In this document: positions 45,609-52,992 of the stretch, one piece after another
Numbering within the stretch: the first letter of the stretch is position 1
How the letters are laid out: every line of letters starts with the position of its first letter
Source: Hydractinia symbiolongicarpus
Taxonomy: Eukaryota; Cnidaria; Hydrozoa; Anthoathecata; Hydractiniidae
Reading direction: 5' to 3'
Length of the DNA: 64,000 bases
Assembly: GCF_029227915.1 (NCBI RefSeq)
Contig: NC_079876.1
Coordinates: forward strand, 37,431,828-37,495,827
Program-made: the position numbers and the translations under genes
Notes under the pieces: generated by a model
Told to the model about the DNA's origin: nothing
Seen by the model: only the letters and a program-made list of their open reading frames with translations
The model's database searches: none

Positions 45609-46420
45609 TAAGTGAGACAAGTGGACTCCTAGAAATAACATTCTTTTTAATTTGACATGATTGCCGGAACTCAGCGATTACACTGGGCGCTGTGGTAGCG
45701 CTTCATTTAAGAATTAAGCTACACAAAGTCATTTTTTACTGTGGGACCAATCCTAGCCCTTATCGCGCGCTGAAGAAATAGCGACAGTTTCAAATACCAC
45801 ATTTCACTGACTTTCTAACGGTGTCAGTCCGTTTGAGTTTCAACGGTTGGGTCACGTATTCGTTCCAACATGTATTTAGCGATATTTTTCTCATATTACT
45901 AGGTTGCATCGCTTTTAACAATGAAACGATTGACTGTGGGACAAAATTTAACTGATTTTGGACTGTGATCATATAAATGTTATAAGTGGGACAAGTTGAC
46001 TCCAAGAAATAACATTCTTCTTAATTTGACATGATTACCGGAACTCGCGATTACACTGGGCGCTGTGGTAGCGCTTCATTTAAAAGTTTAGATAAATAAG
46101 TCTTTCTTTACTGTGGGATCAATCCTATCCGTTATCGCGCGCTGAAGAAATGGCGATAGTTTCAAAAACTACATTTCATTGACTTTGTAACGGTGTCAGT
46201 CCGTTTGAGTTGCAACGGTTGTGTCACATATCTTGTACCGACATGTATTTAGCGTTATTTATCTGATATTTCTAAGTTGCATCTCTTTTAGCAGTGAAAC
46301 GATTGACTGTGGGACTTAATTGAACTAACTTTGGACTGTGACCTGATAAATGTGATAAATGAGACAATTGGACTCCAAGAAATAACATTCTTCTTAATTT
46401 GACGTGATTGCCAATTGGGC

Positions 46421-46961
46421 CATGAAAAAAGCAGCTGTCTATGGTCACATTGAGATTGTTAAGCTGTGCAAAGAGTGGGGTGCGACAGACTTTAATTGGG
46501 CCATGGAATTTGCCGCTGTCAATGGTCACATTGAGATTGTTAAGCTGTGCAAAGAGTGGGGTGCGACAGAGTTTGATTGGCCCATGAAAAAAGCAGCTGA
46601 AAATGGTCACATTGAGATTGTTAAACTGTGCAAAGAGTGGGGTGCGACAGAGTTTAATTGGGCCATGAACCTTGCAGCTGAAAATGGTCACATCGAGATT
46701 GTTAAGCTGTGCAAAGAGTGGGGTGCGACATACTTTAATGGGGTCATGAGACTTGCAGCTGAAAATGGTCACATCGAGATTGTTGTATTGCTGCGTGGTT
46801 TTGATGTCATTCATGATAAATTGGTGCGGCATCATCATAAGCGTAATTTTTATGCAAAACTATGGAATGAGGTACTGCCAGTGGCGTGGCATCCTGATCG
46901 ATATTGGAATTGGTGTTTAGATGAGGAAGAAAAGCGCGAGATATCTAAATTATGGAAGTAA
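46421..46961 (+). CDS. Ankyrin-repeat protein, 5' end cut off by the satellite junction
   Basis: Seen: five tandem repeats of exactly 27 residues (81 bp; ggtcac recurs at 46443, 46524, 46605, 46686 and 46767). Each is built on GHIEIVKLCKEWGAT followed by WAM..AAENG. A non-repeat tail follows, with AWHPDRYWNWCLDEEEKRE, ending at TAA. Unique sequence starts at 46413 in the middle of a repeat, so the true start and further repeats are missing; 46421 is only the first ATG. An open GTG frame at 46404 extends into satellite and is an artefact. Known: ankyrin proteins with 27-residue repeats and a C-terminal tail of this kind occur in large DNA viruses, where they often act as adaptors in host-protein interaction. 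Inferred: an accessory cargo gene. Function unknown. Confidence 0.85.
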
Positions 46962-47000
46962 TGTCCAGTATTTTGATCCTGGTTGAGGTTAAAAAAAATC

Positions 47001-47012
47001 TATAATAAAGAG
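47001..47012 (+). promoter_or_regulatory. Start-proximal motif TATAATAAAGAG
   Basis: The 12-mer TATAATAAAGAG lies directly before the ATG at 47013. The same 12 bases occur 2 bp before the polymerase ATG (62927-62938, minus strand). Shorter forms (AATAAAG) precede the capsid gene and its neighbour. Inferred: a TATA/initiator-like element shared by replication-type genes. Confidence 0.5.
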
Positions 47013-47333
47013 ATGCCTTTCCTATCTGCAGAACAATTTGACGCCTTGAAATCAGAACACGAGAGCATTATGAAGTGGCGTGATGTTCCCACTGGAATCA
47101 TATTTAAAATTGAGTATGTTGAAGAGATCAAGACCAAAAAAGGTGATGCAACTGTCATCACATTGATCGATTGCGATGGTGAACGATTTCAAGCATGGGC
47201 AACGAGTGTACTGAGAGAAGCTTTGATAGGTCGAACAGGTCAGATGTTCATCAAATCACTGGGAAGGAAACAATCTACGAAGAATCCTGGTCAATTTTAC
47301 TATGATTACGACCTTGTGGCAGTGGAAGACTAA
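47013..47333 (+). CDS. Small conserved Polinton protein, possible OB-fold nucleic-acid-binding protein
   Basis: The 106-residue frame starts at ATG 47013, right after a TATAATAAAGAG motif; an in-frame TTG further upstream is less likely. Seen: an N-terminal helix (MPFLSAEQFDALKSEH), then alternating beta-like strands with TGIIFKIEYVEE, ATVITLIDCDGERFQAWAT and a C-terminal FYYDYDLV. Known: the pattern of strands broken by KTKKGD-like turns is common in OB-fold single-strand-binding proteins. Inferred: DNA-binding accessory to replication, supported only by fold impression, by the promoter motif shared with the polymerase, and by the neighbouring SAP-like gene. The frame is intact. A stem-loop follows 10 bp after the stop. 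Confidence 0.6.
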   Translation: MPFLSAEQFDALKSEHESIMKWRDVPTGIIFKIEYVEEIKTKKGDATVITLIDCDGERFQAWATSVLREALIGRTGQMFIKSLGRKQSTKNPGQFYYDYDLVAVED

Positions 47334-47342
47334 AAAGTAATC

Positions 47343-47368
47343 TTTTGTGGCTGTCTCCAGTCACAAAA
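47343..47368 (+). terminator. Stem-loop after the OB-like gene
   Basis: Arms TTTTGTGGCTG (47343-47353) and CAGTCACAAAA (47358-47368) with a 4-nt loop; 10 of 11 positions pair and the other is a G-U. It lies just 3' of the stop at 47333. It belongs to the TTTTGTRA...TYACAAAA family seen at other gene ends in the element. Role in 3' end formation is inferred. Confidence 0.5.
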
Positions 47369-47401
47369 ATAACGAAAGCCTGGCGCTGTTCACATAAACA
47401 A

Positions 47402-47674
47402 ATGGACAAACTGCGACAAGAAGCTAAAGCCTTAGGTCTCAAAGGGTACTCTACGTTGAAGCGAATAGACCTTGTTGAAGCCATATGCAAAGTCAAGTAT
47501 AAGGATGCGTCGACACAAACGGACGGACCGTACTGCCAGCCTTGTGCTAAAATTGCATGGGAGAAAAATCTTGAACAATATTTGAGGGATCTCGCTTAAA
47601 AACAGCGACGTATCGTACATGATAGCGACTTGCTCATAGATCAAGATACGGGAGAAGTGATCGAAATTGTCTAG
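47402..47674 (+). pseudogene. SAP-like small protein, one in-frame stop
   Basis: The frame starts at ATG 47402. Seen: an N-terminal helix-extended-helix segment (MDKLRQEAKALGLKGYS, then LKRIDLVEAI), which fits a SAP or Rho-N-like nucleic-acid-binding motif. Then come an STQTDG linker and a Cys pair (YCQPCAK). A TAA at 47597-47599 ends the frame after 65 residues, but the same frame stays open and hydrophilic for 24 more codons (IDQDTGEVIEIV) to TAG at 47672-47674. A stem-loop starts exactly at that second stop. Inferred: the longer form is ancestral and TAA is a decay mutation. Likely DNA-binding. No direct evidence for function. Confidence 0.6.
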
Positions 47675-47695
47675 TATGTTGACCAACATATTAGA
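47670..47695. terminator. Stem-loop between convergent genes
   Basis: Arms TCTAGTATGTTG (47670-47681) and CAACATATTAGA (47684-47695) pair at 11 of 12 positions. It overlaps the stop of the + strand SAP-like gene and lies 22 bp before the end of the minus-strand gene at 47717. Nearly the same arms recur at 50242-50277, between another convergent pair. Inferred: a bidirectional 3'-end signal. Confidence 0.55.
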
Positions 47696-47716
47696 CCCTG
47701 TAAGCAGGTGGAGACA

Positions 47717-48382
47717 CTAATTAGCGCTGGCATACTGCGCAGATTGAAGTTTTTTCAAAATTTCATCTTTGGCTTCTTGCCTGCCTTGTGCCACCAACTC
47801 TGCGCGTTCATTCTCGTTGATGGATTTCACAGCTTTTCTCGTTCGTTGTCGGATCTGCTCCTTGAGTATCATGTAGCGCTGTTATTCCTGCATGATCCAT
47901 GTAAACTCGTAGTCTGAAATTGTACCATTTTGGATCGCTCTGGAAATCTTATCGTATACAGTGTCTAGCTTCGACTCTGCCAGGAGTTTGATGCATTCGT
48001 GCTTGTGCACCTTGTGCTCTAGTCGCTTCGAGGCATTCTTGAGACCTACTTAGTCCATGCCCACTGCAAGAGCCGCGGCTTCAAGAACAATTGCTATGGG
48101 GGCTCTGAATCCGGTTGCAAGCGTGGCAATACCTGCTGCGGAGGTGATGACAGTAACAGCAATCATGCCATGATCAGCATACCGAAGCCCCATCCCCCAA
48201 AGCTTTAACTTTTTGTATAGCTTTTCTCTCTCCTTGATCTCAGACCGCAGGTACTGTTCCACCTCTTCGATCTTTTTTAGTCTGTAGACCTGACTTTCTT
48301 GCTCCTGCGGAGCCGCCAGGCGATCAGGCTCCTGCTCAGGCGCACTTGGCGGCAAAGTTGGGTAAAGCTTCATATGTGCCAT
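47717..48382 (-). pseudogene. Conserved Polinton coiled-coil/membrane protein, two in-frame stops
   Basis: One frame runs from ATG 48382 to TAG 47717-47719, interrupted by TAA at 48050-48052 and at 47882-47884. Seen: a disordered Pro/Gln N-terminus containing the repeated peptide DRLAA (see the mini-repeat at 48301), a charged coiled coil (KKIEEVEQYLRSEIKERE), and a hydrophobic pair of segments (MIAVTVITSAAGIATLA, then APIAIVLEAAALAVG). After the first stop comes a charged helical C-terminus with SDYEFTWIMQE and a second coiled coil. Known: proteins with this layout, ending in an (I)SD.EF.....E motif, recur in animal Polintons. Inferred: virion- or membrane-associated, role unknown. The start codon directly abuts the stop of the upstream gene (TAAATG). 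Confidence 0.7.
48301..48327. repeat. Dispersed mini-repeat, copy 1
   Basis: Contains GAGCCGCCAGGCGATC within a 27-bp match to the other copies. Read on the minus strand it encodes PDRLAA in the disordered N-terminus of the coiled-coil/membrane protein. Confidence 0.65.
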
Positions 48383-49054
48383 TTATTTTATGAGTAAATG
48401 CATCGTAATTCCGACGAACGAAACATTTTTTTTATGATGATACTCGTCCGTCAGCATGAACTCCAGTCTGTCTGTTGAGCCTTTCAAAGGAAGGTAGATT
48501 GGAGTGTCAAACCTCCATGTAAGCATATCTCCCCATGCGTTTAACTCTTTGGTGGGAAGCAAAGCAAGAATTTTTGATTTCTTTCCATCCAGTAGGCAAT
48601 CGTCTTCATCCAGCTGGGGGCAAACGAGTCTTAATCTTTGGTACACGTCAGTTTTGTAGTAGCTGTCATAGTCGCCTTTGGTAAAGTACTTTTTTGCAGG
48701 GTCGTAGGGTAGCCCCATAAGCTCCTGAAGTTTTCGATGGATTACCACAGTATACCCGTCACTAACCCTAAGCCTACATAGTCCATTTTTCAGGACAAAC
48801 AGCTTAATCTTGTCCTGTGCTTGACTGTTGACGATGGCCGCGATATCCTCGATCTTGTACAGGCCGTTCATTATTTCAATTCGGGTAACAGTCTGATCAG
48901 GTCCTACTTTGCGTATTGTAAAATCGTTGTTACTGTAAAGGTTCAGCCATACGGGCCTGATACTTATCGATTTCAGGGCAATTCTCGTGTCCTGCCCTAG
49001 GTAATCGTCAAAAATCGTAGGCTTCTCTATATCCGTGACATACAGCTGTCTCAT
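48383..49054 (-). CDS. Conserved Polinton structural-type protein, 223 residues, role unknown
   Basis: Intact frame from ATG 49054 to TAA 48383. Seen: predominantly beta-like sequence with no obvious membrane segment. A central motif (RIEIMNGLYKIEDIAAIVN) resembles a recurrent 'I.(L/M).(G/D)G.Y.IEDI...' motif that I associate with Polinton and related virion proteins. It then runs KIKLFVLKNGLCRLRV and ends in a beta-rich segment. Known: Polintons encode a minor capsid (penton) protein with a single jelly roll. Inferred: size and beta content would allow that role, but the family assignment is not secure. It is divergently paired with the gene at 49070 (15-bp gap) and its stop overlaps the start region of the next gene. 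Confidence 0.65.
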   Translation of the reverse strand: MRQLYVTDIEKPTIFDDYLGQDTRIALKSISIRPVWLNLYSNNDFTIRKVGPDQTVTRIEIMNGLYKIEDIAAIVNSQAQDKIKLFVLKNGLCRLRVSDGYTVVIHRKLQELMGLPYDPAKKYFTKGDYDSYYKTDVYQRLRLVCPQLDEDDCLLDGKKSKILALLPTKELNAWGDMLTWRFDTPIYLPLKGSTDRLEFMLTDEYHHKKNVSFVGITMHLLIK

Positions 49055-49072
49055 GTTTCTTTAAAAAACATG
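49052..49072. promoter_or_regulatory. Palindromic bidirectional start region
   Basis: The ATG codons of two divergent genes form the two ends of one palindrome: CATGTTT (49052-49058) and AAACATG (49066-49072), with ctttaaa between. There is almost no room for a conventional promoter, so both genes must use signals inside each other's coding sequence or within the A/T spacer. Confidence 0.5.
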
Positions 49073-50248
49073 AACATTTATAGCTATAACCACAAGGCAA
49101 AATACAAGTCCAATAGAGGCGAATGGCCTCTCGGAGAAATTAATCTAGAGCATCAAGACCTCTACGTTTCTACAGAATCACACATTCCCGGGACCTTCCC
49201 GATGTTCACGAAATACCCAATAAAAGTCCCAACTAACCTGTTTAACGACCCCGTAAGTGTAAATTGGACCGGTCAAGCCCTTGGATACTGGAATATACAA
49301 GTTAATTTCGCTTGTCATTGCGCTAGCACCGCCCTGGATATATCCGCCAAACACTTGAATAGCTCGGTACCCCTCATCAATAGTATCTTTAAATTCCACG
49401 TCTATTACCACATGCGTCGTATCCTAGCGAGAATGAAGGTACCCATGCCATACGATGACGGCTTTTCTCAATACGAGAACCCCTACTCTACATCTGGATA
49501 TGCCCAGATTTGTCGTGAATATGGTGCCGACCCAAATGCCAAATACAAGTTTAAGGCTCTCATGTCCTCGCTCACAAATGGTAGATGGTGGCCGCAAGTA
49601 GATGGTGATTGGGCCAAGTTTATCATGCCTACGAGCCAAGGCCTGAAATCGGAAGGTCTGTCGAAGCTTAGCGAGAGTATTCGTGTTTACGTAATTTTAC
49701 TACTAGGGTCCCAAGCTGATGCCAAGGCATCCCTTATAGGTTCGGATGCTGACAATTTTACAGCGAGACAGATACTACTACAGAAATTCGAAGCCATGGT
49801 ACAACGTGAGGAGAACGTAGGCCACGATATCACCGAGTTTCAAAAGGTGCTTCAATATGCCAGGACCCCAGTGAATTTTGCCGTGATGCACCACGTGTAC
49901 ATGCTACCATCCGATATGAACCTGCGTATTGGTAAAATTGTGGGGTATAACAACAACATCTTGATCGCGCCGGTGAGTGCGATGATTGGTATAAGGCTAG
50001 ACCTAAACAACAAGCCCATTACCACACAGCCTCCGGGTTTAAAACGAGTCAGGTCACCTGGGCAAAAAATATCGAGGGGTGGTGCCACCCTAACCGGGGG
50101 GTCTGAAAAGATACCTCAGTCAGGTGTAGGAGATGGAAAGCCTCACGAGGACACCAAAGCCACCTTGGTTACTGCGCGAGTAGGTCTCATTTTAGCATAT
50201 CTATGGCTTAAAAAATATGTGCTCATGCTGAGCCGCAAGGCGATCTAA
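49070..50248 (+). CDS. Conserved Polinton protein, 392 residues, C-terminal membrane segment
   Basis: Intact frame from ATG 49070. Seen: a beta-rich N-terminal half with NWTGQALGYWNIQVNFACH, which I recognise as a conserved block of cnidarian-type Polinton proteins. Next is a middle section with FKFHVYYHMRRILARM; a Pro/Gly-rich linker near residues 320-360; and a hydrophobic segment (VGLILAYLWLKKYVLM) close to the C-terminus. Inferred: a virion or membrane-associated structural protein. A penton or minor capsid role is possible but unproven. Odd: the last codons (LMLSRKAI) are encoded by a copy of the dispersed mini-repeat read in the orientation opposite to the other copies. The tail may therefore be a secondary addition. 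The stop lies in a stem-loop shared with the convergent small gene. Confidence 0.7.
   Translation: MNIYSYNHKAKYKSNRGEWPLGEINLEHQDLYVSTESHIPGTFPMFTKYPIKVPTNLFNDPVSVNWTGQALGYWNIQVNFACHCASTALDISAKHLNSSVPLINSIFKFHVYYHMRRILARMKVPMPYDDGFSQYENPYSTSGYAQICREYGADPNAKYKFKALMSSLTNGRWWPQVDGDWAKFIMPTSQGLKSEGLSKLSESIRVYVILLLGSQADAKASLIGSDADNFTARQILLQKFEAMVQREENVGHDITEFQKVLQYARTPVNFAVMHHVYMLPSDMNLRIGKIVGYNNNILIAPVSAMIGIRLDLNNKPITTQPPGLKRVRSPGQKISRGGATLTGGSEKIPQSGVGDGKPHEDTKATLVTARVGLILAYLWLKKYVLMLSRKAI
50221..50247. repeat. Dispersed mini-repeat, copy 2
   Basis: Contains TGCTGAGCCG, then caaggcgatc. It encodes the last residues of the 49070 gene on the + strand, the antisense of the DRLAA reading used in other copies. 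Confidence 0.6.
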
Positions 50249-50277
50249 TATGTTTTTTTTTGTCAACATACTAGATC
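50242..50277. terminator. Stem-loop between convergent genes
   Basis: Arms GATCTAATATGTT (50242-50254) and AACATACTAGATC (50265-50277) pair at 12 of 13 positions around a T-rich loop. It contains the stop of the + strand gene (50246-50248) and ends 3 bp before the stop of the minus-strand small gene. Arm sequence nearly repeats the stem-loop at 47670-47695. Confidence 0.6.
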
Positions 50278-50279
50278 AT

Positions 50280-50453
50280 CTACGACTTCTTGCCTCTCTT
50301 ATATGCCACAACAAAAGCAGCAGCAGCGGCAGCGAATGCCATGTATAGATGCTTGGCTACATATTCGACAACTTTTGCAGCCACTCTGAAAAATAACGAG
50401 ACAACCGTGCCAATAATCCCTGGTAGCGCGCACCTGCCTTACCTGCTAGGTAT
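50280..50453 (-). pseudogene. Small hydrophobic membrane protein, degraded
   Basis: A minus-strand frame ends at TAG 50280-50282. Seen: GIIGTVVSLFFRVAAKVVEY, then an alanine-rich hydrophobic stretch (MAFAAAAAAFVVAY) and a basic tail KRGKKS. The frame can be followed upstream to an ATA codon at 50451-50453 where a start would be expected, with a TAA at the fifth codon. Known: short proteins of this form (hydrophobic/amphipathic core, basic tail) occur in Polintons. Inferred: a small virion membrane-active protein with a lost start codon. Too short and broken to be found by simple ORF calling. Assignment rests on context and composition. Confidence 0.5.
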
Positions 50454-51012
50454 TTCAAAAAAATACCAAGCCTTTCAGGCTGTTTTTATATAAAACCTTT
50501 TTTTCCAGCGGCACTTCCTCCTGCGCCTGTTGCGGAACCTCCACCTGTAACTGCGAGTACGATGGTGAAAATCAGTAGACCAACAGCCGCTACGATGCTA
50601 GCTATAGTAACCCCCTGCTCCTTGAACAAGATTCTAAGCTTTTCAGCTAGAGATTTATCTTCTTCTGTGATTTTCATCAGTGTCTCCTTAATAGCCTTTA
50701 GTTGGCTCTGAGTATCCGAGGAAAGTAAACCGTGTGCTTCTCGTACTGCTTCCTTTTGATCTTGGAGTCGTTCTAGCTCTTCATTAGCCCTCGCGATATC
50801 CGCGTTCCAGATAGCTAGCTGCTCCTCGGATGCCCCAGGTGTACCCTTCTTCGTCTCAAGCCTTTTCACCTTGGCTTCTGCTTTAGCGATCTCGCTGTCG
50901 TAGAAAATCATCTTTTTTTTCAAGTGCTTTAGGTTACCCTTTAGCGTTTGAAGCTCGAGGTTGAGCCATCTTCTTTCCCGCTCTGTGAAGCTGGCGCCAA
51001 AAGGAGTCTCTT

Positions 51013-51039
51013 GCTCTTGCTGAGCCGGTAGGCGATCGG
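51013..51039. repeat. Dispersed mini-repeat, copy 3
   Basis: Reads tgctgagccggtaggcgatc, differing from the core at two positions. On the minus strand it encodes TDRLPAQQEQE in the coiled-coil/anchor protein. Confidence 0.6.
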
Positions 51040-51106
51040 TCAGGCTCTCCGTTTCATCAAGGACGTTCTCGTGCTGAGCCGGATTCTTCCTAATCTTGCT
51101 GCTGAT

Positions 51107-51133
51107 GCTCTTGCAGAGCCGCCAGGCGATCTG
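51107..51133. repeat. Dispersed mini-repeat, copy 4
   Basis: Contains GAGCCGCCAGGCGATC. On the minus strand it encodes PDRLAALQEH. It lies about 70 bp from copy 3 in the same gene, with a partial copy (gtgctgagccgga) between them. Confidence 0.65.
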
Positions 51134-51260
51134 GCGTTAAAATGGCATCAGGCCTACTGAAATCCTCGTCTGGAATGTTTTCCTCTGGCGTAAAGTCGTC
51201 TCCTTCGTATATTGGATTAACCGGCATTTATTTGAAACGTAAATCAGCTAATAATAAAGC

Positions 51261-52544
51261 ATGAGTAACATATTCGGAACTAAGCTCGATCCCTACGCGG
51301 AGATTAAAACAATGATGGCTATGAAAGGGAAGAAGCAGCGTGTAAAAGTAAGTCATGTCCCTAGTACGATTAATCAGAACGAGGACTTGTATGTTGACAT
51401 TCCCAACATGGGGCAGAACGATGTAATTTTTCCAGGCAGTATCAAACTACTTTTCGATCTGGAACTTACGGGAACAAACACGAAGCGCACTATCGTCAGC
51501 AATATCGGCAAAGCCCTGGTGCAAAATCTTCGTATCACTTTAAATGGCAACGAGGTGCAAAATATTAGCGATTTCAGCACCCTGGCGGTCTACCGGGATC
51601 TCTGGCTACCAAAATTTGATCGGGAAAACAACTTGATCCTAGAGGGGATCAATCCGAATGACGGTACAATCCGCGCCCTACAGGTAAAAGCGACTGATCA
51701 TGTAGGCACGAACGAGGAAAAAGCGATCTTCGCAGCTTATGGCAGCACGTTTTGTGTTCCTCTAGGAAAAATGTTTGAATTGACACGAGACTTGCCGTTC
51801 TACCAGCCAGGGCTACACGATAGGCTGCAATTCGTTATACATTTTACATCATATGGTGACGTTATCAAAGATGGTGGTACCCCAGCTGTTGGAAATACCG
51901 CAGCTAAACCACCAGATGCTGCCTACAAGATCACTGATATCGCATTAGAGTTTGACAAGGCTAATAACGAGGGTCTCGCAAGCGCTATGATGTCAAGATA
52001 CAGCCGTCTCGCCCTACCCTATGAAAGGGTACTTCGTAGCAAGGTTGTCACGATGAAAAAGGCTGACACAAGCTAAAATTTGCAAATTGATACGCCTGCA
52101 AAAAGTTTGAAAGGCGTTTTACTGCTCTTTGTAGACCCTGGAAAAGTGAAGGCTTACTCGGGTGCTAACGAGGTCTTCTACAACCCAAAGATCGAAAAAA
52201 TCTCGATCACTGTCGAGGGTGAGCCTAATGAGCTCTACACGCACGCGATGCTCCCGAAAGATCACCTCGAGCAGATCGTAAACTTACTCGGTAGCCACGA
52301 TTCGGGGGTGACGATTGGGCAGTTCATGACTGAGCGTTATGCCCTGTTTGTTGATTTCCGAGCATCACCTGATCACAGTCTCCATGGTTCCGGAAGGCCG
52401 TTACAGAGATTGTCAGACGGTATAACATTGCATATGACAAAGAAAGCAGACGGAACAACGGGGGATATTAAATGCTACGTTTTCCTACTTCAAGATGCTC
52501 AGCTGAATATCTTAGATGGGCGTTTTCACAGTGTCGAATATTAA
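51261..52544 (+). pseudogene. Major capsid protein (jelly-roll type), one in-frame stop
   Basis: Single frame from ATG 51261 to TAA 52542-52544, interrupted by TAA at 52074-52076; both halves are in the same frame. Seen: an N-terminal FGTKLDPYAEIKTMM, then beta-rich sequence (SIKLLFDLELTG, VQNLRITLNGNEV, LPFYQPGLHDRLQFVIHF), an APYERVL-like turn (ALPYERVL), and after the stop PAKSLKGVLLLFVDPG, ISITVEGEPNELY, ALFVDFRASPDHSLHGSGR and FLLQDAQLNILDGRF. Known: this is the capsid-type protein I associate with cnidarian Polintons; Polinton capsids are double jelly rolls. Length about 427 codons. Inferred: forms the virion shell. The truncated form would lack the second half and could not assemble normally. 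An ATG-proximal AATAATAAAG motif precedes it. Confidence 0.8.
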
Positions 52545-52551
52545 AATAAAG

Positions 52552-52951
52552 ATGGCAAGCATAATAGTACTCACGGGTGGGGCTATAATCAATGCCCTCG
52601 CGTTTAGCGGATCGAATTACTTAATCAGTAAGCTGTCAGGCCATGGCGAGGCCGAGCGTAAAAGGCGTGATAAAGCAATTCGAACAACTTCAAGCTGCTC
52701 AAGCACAGTGGGTAAGAAGAGATCGGCAGGTAAAAGATTGGTATAACCATCAACGAGAGCTGAAAAGGCAAGCTGGAGAGAGCTTGAAGGAGCTCGATGA
52801 AGGTATGAGAGACTATTACATCGCAACGATCAAGAAGGTTCCTAAGTTATCCGACTTCTACACGCCCAGCAAGCAGCAACAAGACGGTCAGCTAACGTTC
52901 ATCGTTGGATCCTTAGCCCTCCTTGGTTTTGCAGTGTACAAATGGGCGTAA
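52552..52951 (+). pseudogene. Conserved Polinton membrane-anchored protein next to the capsid gene, frameshifted
   Basis: Starts at ATG 52552, 7 bp after the capsid stop and just after AATAAAG. Seen: an N-terminal hydrophobic segment (ASIIVLTGGAIINALAF), then SGSNYLISKLSGHGEAE. The frame shifts at about 52681, after which the second frame continues through QLQAAQAQWVRRDRQ, a charged helical region, KLSDFYTPS and a C-terminal hydrophobic anchor (FIVGSLALLGFAVYKW). Total span fits 133 codons plus one extra base. Known: a protein with N-terminal hydrophobic segment, coiled middle, LSDFY.PS motif and C-terminal anchor accompanies the capsid gene in related Polintons. Inferred: virion or membrane-associated structural protein; exact role unknown. 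Confidence 0.7.
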
Positions 52952-52992
52952 CGTCTCCACAGGAGTTTAAATGTTTTCGACTTGTAATAAAC

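Larger units (their letters stand above)
1..46412. repeat. Satellite array, about 373-bp monomer, about 124 copies
   Basis: Seen: head-to-tail copies of a monomer of about 373 bp fill this stretch without interruption; for example the block beginning tggactgattttg at position 1 recurs at 374. Landmarks in most copies are gcgctgtggtagcgc, ttactgtgggaccaatcc, catttcattgactttcta, cacatattcgtaccaacatg and ttgcatcgcttttaacagtg. Several monomer subfamilies are interspersed; they differ by scattered substitutions and small indels, including a class with a gaattgttttttt insertion. A few copies have internal deletions (near 4590, 40565 and 41412). Composition is AT-rich. Known: such arrays are typical of centromeric or pericentromeric heterochromatin in animals and plants. 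Inferred: non-coding satellite. Antisense frames of 60-71 codons recur because the sequence recurs, not because they are genes. I saw no CENP-B box. Confidence 0.97.
50486..51227 (-). pseudogene. Coiled-coil protein with C-terminal membrane anchor, frameshifted
   Basis: The gene starts at ATG 51227. The first frame (acidic, MPVNPIYEGDDFTPEE) reaches TAG 51090-51092 after 45 codons. The sequence then continues open in another frame down to TAA 50486. Seen in the second frame: an NVLDETESLTDRL segment, a long coiled coil (IAKAEAKVKRLETKK, IARANEELERLQDQKE) and a single membrane segment (IASIVAAVGLLIFTIVLAV) near the C-terminus followed by a Gly-rich tail. The mini-repeat occurs twice here, once in each frame (DRLAA at 51107-51133 and DRLPA at 51013-51039), plus a partial copy near 51068-51083. 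Inferred: a tail-anchored structural protein. Recombination between the mini-repeats may have caused the frameshift. Divergent from the capsid gene, 33 bp apart. Confidence 0.65.

Noticed and set aside
216-46005. About 27 antisense frames of 60-71 codons beginning MESTCLTYNIY in the satellite
   Set aside because: They repeat only because the monomer repeats, most begin at TTG, differences do not favour silent sites, and only some monomers keep the frame open. No independent sign of coding.
1-46412. CRISPR array
   Set aside because: Repeats of about 373 bp with no short repeat-spacer structure and no cas genes; this is a satellite.
46413-46440. Left terminal inverted repeat
   Set aside because: Searched for the reverse complement of the right end (agctagagtaagg) near the left junction and did not find it.
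46272-46838. 188-codon minus-strand frame over the ankyrin gene
   Set aside because: Mirror of the ankyrin repeats; it starts in unique sequence and ends in satellite.
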